7,552 bases of DNA, taken from Oscillospiraceae bacterium (GTDB lineage: Bacteria > Bacillota > Clostridia > Oscillospirales > Oscillospiraceae). The notes beneath the pieces are model-generated. The model did no database searches and was not told the origin of the DNA. It saw nothing but the letters and a program-made list of their open reading frames with translations. The position numbers were made by a program, and so were the translations under genes. The stretch is from the NCBI GenBank assembly GCA_017501805.1, contig JAFVWG010000236.1:1-7552 (forward strand). The letters run 5' to 3'. Positions 5,406 through 7,552 of the stretch are shown piece after piece. Each line of letters starts with the position of its first letter. Positions within the stretch are counted from its first letter, which is position 1.

Positions 5406-6989
5406 ATGGACAGAGTCATTGAAATGGAGGTCGTCGGCTATCAGATCCGACGCGGAAATGAATCGCTTGGGGCGGTGGGGACCGGAAACGCAGTTGTGCT
5501 GCGATTTCGCTTTGATGCGGCGTGGGATGGTCTTGTAAAGTGCGCAAAGTTCACAGACGCGCGCGGCGACGGTGGAATCACCACGGAGGTTGAACTGCTG
5601 ACGCGGGATGCCGATGGCAGCTATACTGTTTCTGTTCCGAGAGAGGCAATGGCCTATGAGGGAGTGGCGGAACTGTCGCTGATCGGAGAATTAACGGAAA
5701 ACGGCTCCGTGACAAAAAGACTGACAACAAAGCCGCTTTTCCTGCGAGTCTATGCATCCGGTGCGGACCGTGAGGCGCAGAATACGGAGCCGATCACGGC
5801 GACAGATAAGCAGCAGATCCTGGCGAAAGTAGATGCGGCGGAGGGCTATGCCCGAGGTACGGTGGACGGCTTGCCTGTGCCGGAGCGGGCCGAAGATAAC
5901 GCGAAGCATTATAAAGAACAAGCAGAGATCTTCGCCGAGGCGGCGGCAACTGCTGTTGTGGAGGCGCGGGATCAGGCGGCAACAGTCCTTGATTACAGAA
6001 ATAGTGCGCAAACCTTTGCATCACAGGCATCGACTTTTTCCGCAACGGCAGAAGCCCGGAGTATCGCCGCCGAAGCAGCGCGAAAAGGCGCGGAGAATGC
6101 GCAGGCGGGTGCTGAAGCGGCGCAGAGTCTTGCGGAAAAAGCACGCTCGGAGGCGCAGGCTGCTGCTGTATCGGTGTCGGCCTCGGCACAGCTTATCGAT
6201 AATTTGAATGTACATCGCTATGATGCCTTCCCCACCGAAACGCAGGGCGGTGCGGATATCCTGCACACCGATATCGGTGCAGATGGTGTTCCGATGAAAT
6301 ATCTCGCTGTGACGGTGACGAGCGGAGCTGTGCCTGTGACGCTGACCGTCAAACAGATGGGGAAAAACATCTTCAATGGGCAGAGTGTTACGCTGCTTTA
6401 TAAAAAAGGGTTCAATCCGGAGACCGGAGAGCTTGAATCAAAGGCAATCAGTTGCTGTTCCGAACAGTATTTTGCGGTGCTTCCGAACAAAGAATATACC
6501 TTTAGCGGCGTAGCAGTGTCGGGAACAGGCTATACCTGTCGTGTGTACTTTTATGATGCAGACAGGAAATACATAGGTTACAAGAGCAGTCCGTATGACG
6601 CATCGCTGACCTTTACAACGCCCGTAAATTGCTGTTGGGTGCGTTTTGCATTGCCGCAATACGTCCATTCAAAATACACGGGAAGCGCCGACACAGACCC
6701 GGCAGAGGGAGTTACTGGAACAATTAGAACGACATTTAAGGTTCAATTAGAGTTTGGCGCAGAAACAGCCTACGAGCCATACGCGGAGACCACCCAACAG
6801 CTTACCGTTAACGAACTCAGAACACCGACCGAGCTGCTGAATGTTATTACGACAAAGCTTGGCGTGAATGTGTTTGAGGTGGAACGGATCGAAGGTGTTT
6901 CCACGACAATGGATGTGACCTATCGCGTTGATCCGACGCTCGCATTCGACAAACTGAAAGCCGCCATTGTCGCGGCAGGAGCAACTTAA
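5406..6989 (+). CDS. Tail fibre / receptor-binding protein with BppU-like N-terminus
   Basis: The 527-aa protein has modular fibre architecture. Residues 1-120 resemble the N-terminal attachment domain of baseplate upper proteins (BppU-like): V-V-L-R-F-R-F-D-A-A-W-D-G-L, then D-G-S-Y-T-V-S-V-P. A linker is followed by an Ala/Glu/Gln-rich coiled coil at about 160-268 that probably trimerises. Beyond it lie a small beta domain (about 270-318) and a beta-sandwich-like domain (about 319-455) starting G-K-N-I-F-N, with N-P-E-T-G-E-L-E, Y-T-F-S-G and Q-L-E-F-G-A-E-T-A-Y-E-P-Y, features common in carbohydrate-binding tail proteins. The final 60 residues are unassigned. AGGGGGGA at 5393-5400 supports the start. 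The distal half is AT-richer than its neighbours and holds five cysteines. Its position straight after the portal is unusual. Exact receptor and fold are unknown. Confidence 0.82.
   Translation: MDRVIEMEVVGYQIRRGNESLGAVGTGNAVVLRFRFDAAWDGLVKCAKFTDARGDGGITTEVELLTRDADGSYTVSVPREAMAYEGVAELSLIGELTENGSVTKRLTTKPLFLRVYASGADREAQNTEPITATDKQQILAKVDAAEGYARGTVDGLPVPERAEDNAKHYKEQAEIFAEAAATAVVEARDQAATVLDYRNSAQTFASQASTFSATAEARSIAAEAARKGAENAQAGAEAAQSLAEKARSEAQAAAVSVSASAQLIDNLNVHRYDAFPTETQGGADILHTDIGADGVPMKYLAVTVTSGAVPVTLTVKQMGKNIFNGQSVTLLYKKGFNPETGELESKAISCCSEQYFAVLPNKEYTFSGVAVSGTGYTCRVYFYDADRKYIGYKSSPYDASLTFTTPVNCCWVRFALPQYVHSKYTGSADTDPAEGVTGTIRTTFKVQLEFGAETAYEPYAETTQQLTVNELRTPTELLNVITTKLGVNVFEVERIEGVSTTMDVTYRVDPTLAFDKLKAAIVAAGAT
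6266..6279. repeat. 14-bp perfect palindrome within the fibre gene
   Basis: CACCGATATCGGTG is its own reverse complement. CTG at 6261-6263 and CAG at 6280-6282 could extend the arms by three pairs if a 2-nt bulge is allowed. It falls at about residue 288, just after the coiled coil and before the AT-rich distal domain. Confidence 0.6.
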
Positions 6990-7002
6990 AGGAGGAAAAC
7001 AA

Positions 7003-7176
7003 ATGTTTGATCTGCACAAATTCGTAATGGACACAGTCACTGTAATGATCGGCAAGGAGCCTGAATACAAAGTGCGGCAGTATGCACTTGGCTGGCTGGA
7101 AAAGGACGTGCTGACGCAGGAAGACCTCGCTGCGCTGGAAGTTCATTTTGCCGAGCTTGCGACGGAAGAGGAGTGA
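7003..7176 (+). CDS. Small helical phage protein (57 aa), XkdX-like by position
   Basis: The start is set by GGAGG at 6991-6995, 7 nt before the ATG and only 1 nt after the fibre stop. The frame can be read upstream to an ATG at 6967, but that lies inside the fibre gene without a binding site. The acidic product has two predicted helices, with Y-A-L-G-W-L-E-K-D-V-L-T-Q-E-D-L in the middle. Very short proteins with a 'turn, then T-x-E-D/E' pattern, such as XkdX, often follow tail-fibre genes in Bacillota phages, and this one occupies the same place. No enzymatic motif, membrane segment or cysteine is present. A fibre chaperone or assembly partner is possible; the function is not known. Confidence 0.7.
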   Translation: MFDLHKFVMDTVTVMIGKEPEYKVRQYALGWLEKDVLTQEDLAALEVHFAELATEEE

Positions 7177-7179
7177 TGA

Positions 7180-7521
7180 ATGATGGAGACGATCACCCTC
7201 TCTCAGGCGTTAGCGAGCGCCGAACAGCTGCGCCCGGGAGCGTGCGACCCGGAACTTCTGACGGCGTGGATCGAGGAGCTGGACGGAAAAATCGCTGCGG
7301 AGCTTCTGAAAACGCAGCCGCCCGTGTACCGCTACCCGGAGGACAGCGACACGCCGCTGCTTGTACCGAAACCGTACCACAACGTCTATGAGCTCTATCT
7401 GACTGCGATGTGTGACCTTCGTGACCGCGATACGGAGCGGTACGAAAACGATGCGGCGTTGTACCGACAGGCTTTGCAGGAATGGAAGGCGTACTATCGG
7501 CGCACGCACGTGCCGGAATAG
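7180..7521 (+). CDS. Putative head-tail connector / neck protein (113 aa)
   Basis: The product resembles a small family common in Bacillota prophage morphogenesis modules: W-I-E-E-L-D-G-K (30-37), Y-P-E-D-S-D-T-P-L-L-V-P at 52-63 leading to P-Y-H-N-V-Y-E-L-Y-L, and a C-terminal Y-Y-R-R-T-H-V-P. The first and last parts are helical; the middle proline-rich loop is the family hallmark. I recognise the pattern from proteins encoded near portal or connector genes and infer a role in the ring joining portal to tail. Two adjacent ATG codons (7180, 7183) share the GAGGAG at 7168-7173; either may be used. It follows the 57-aa gene by 3 nt and is followed by another gene 10 nt later, so all belong to one transcript. 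Confidence 0.65.
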   Translation: MMETITLSQALASAEQLRPGACDPELLTAWIEELDGKIAAELLKTQPPVYRYPEDSDTPLLVPKPYHNVYELYLTAMCDLRDRDTERYENDAALYRQALQEWKAYYRRTHVPE

Positions 7522-7531
7522 GAGGGATACG

Positions 7532-7552
7532 ATGCGCTTGCCAAATTCGATG
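7532..7552 (+). CDS. Start of next phage gene (only 7 codons visible)
   Basis: An ATG at 7532-7534 follows GGAGGG (7521-7526) by 5 nt, and the frame reads M-R-L-P-N-S-M to the window edge. The binding site overlaps the stop of the previous gene, matching the tight spacing of this operon. Too little is present to name a product. Confidence 0.6.

Noticed and set aside
1..7552. CRISPR array, toxin-antitoxin pair, anti-phage defence gene, insertion sequence or tRNA
   Set aside because: Reading both strands, I found no regularly spaced repeats, transposase or nuclease-type accessory genes, terminal inverted repeats, or cloverleaf-like sequence; almost all bases are accounted for by phage genes.

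Overview
The window is a stretch of tailed-phage genome, either a prophage or a phage contig, most likely from a moderately GC-rich Bacillota host such as a clostridial or selenomonad-type anaerobe. The grounds are strong AGGAGG-type ribosome binding sites, densely packed and overlapping genes, and protein families familiar from Bacillota phages: a PBSX-type large terminase, a P22-like portal, an amidase_3 endolysin and a BppU-like tail-fibre N-terminus. The host assignment is inference; there are no host genes, no attachment site and no tRNA in view.

Layout, left to right. (1) Positions 1-864, plus strand: the 3' end of a long coiled-coil, probably virion-associated, protein with an 11-residue repeat. 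(2) Positions 870-900: a strong hairpin terminator lying between two convergent genes. (3) Positions 909-1786, minus strand: a lysis cassette of holin then amidase, joined by a 4-bp start/stop overlap. (4) Positions 1787-1911: a short divergent control region. (5) Positions 1912-5390, plus strand: the packaging module of a short putative small terminase, the large terminase and the portal. (6) Positions 5406-6989: a tail-fibre/receptor-binding protein sitting directly behind the portal. (7) Positions 7003-7521: a 57-aa protein and a 113-aa putative head-tail connector. A further gene starts at 7532 and runs off the window.

How it works together. The small and large terminase recognise and pump DNA through the portal into the prohead, and the 113-aa protein probably belongs to the neck below the portal. 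The fibre protein recognises the host surface and the coiled-coil protein is probably a virion or ejection component. The holin and amidase open the cell at the end. The P22-like portal, with no tape measure in view, leans towards a short-tailed (podovirus-like) virion, but the window is too short to prove this.

The most notable points are the gene order (lysis cassette antisense between two late plus-strand blocks; receptor-binding gene between portal and neck genes), the GC drop in the distal half of the fibre gene with a 14-bp palindrome near its edge, and the hendecad repeat in the left-hand protein. I see no defence system, CRISPR array, insertion sequence or RNA gene.
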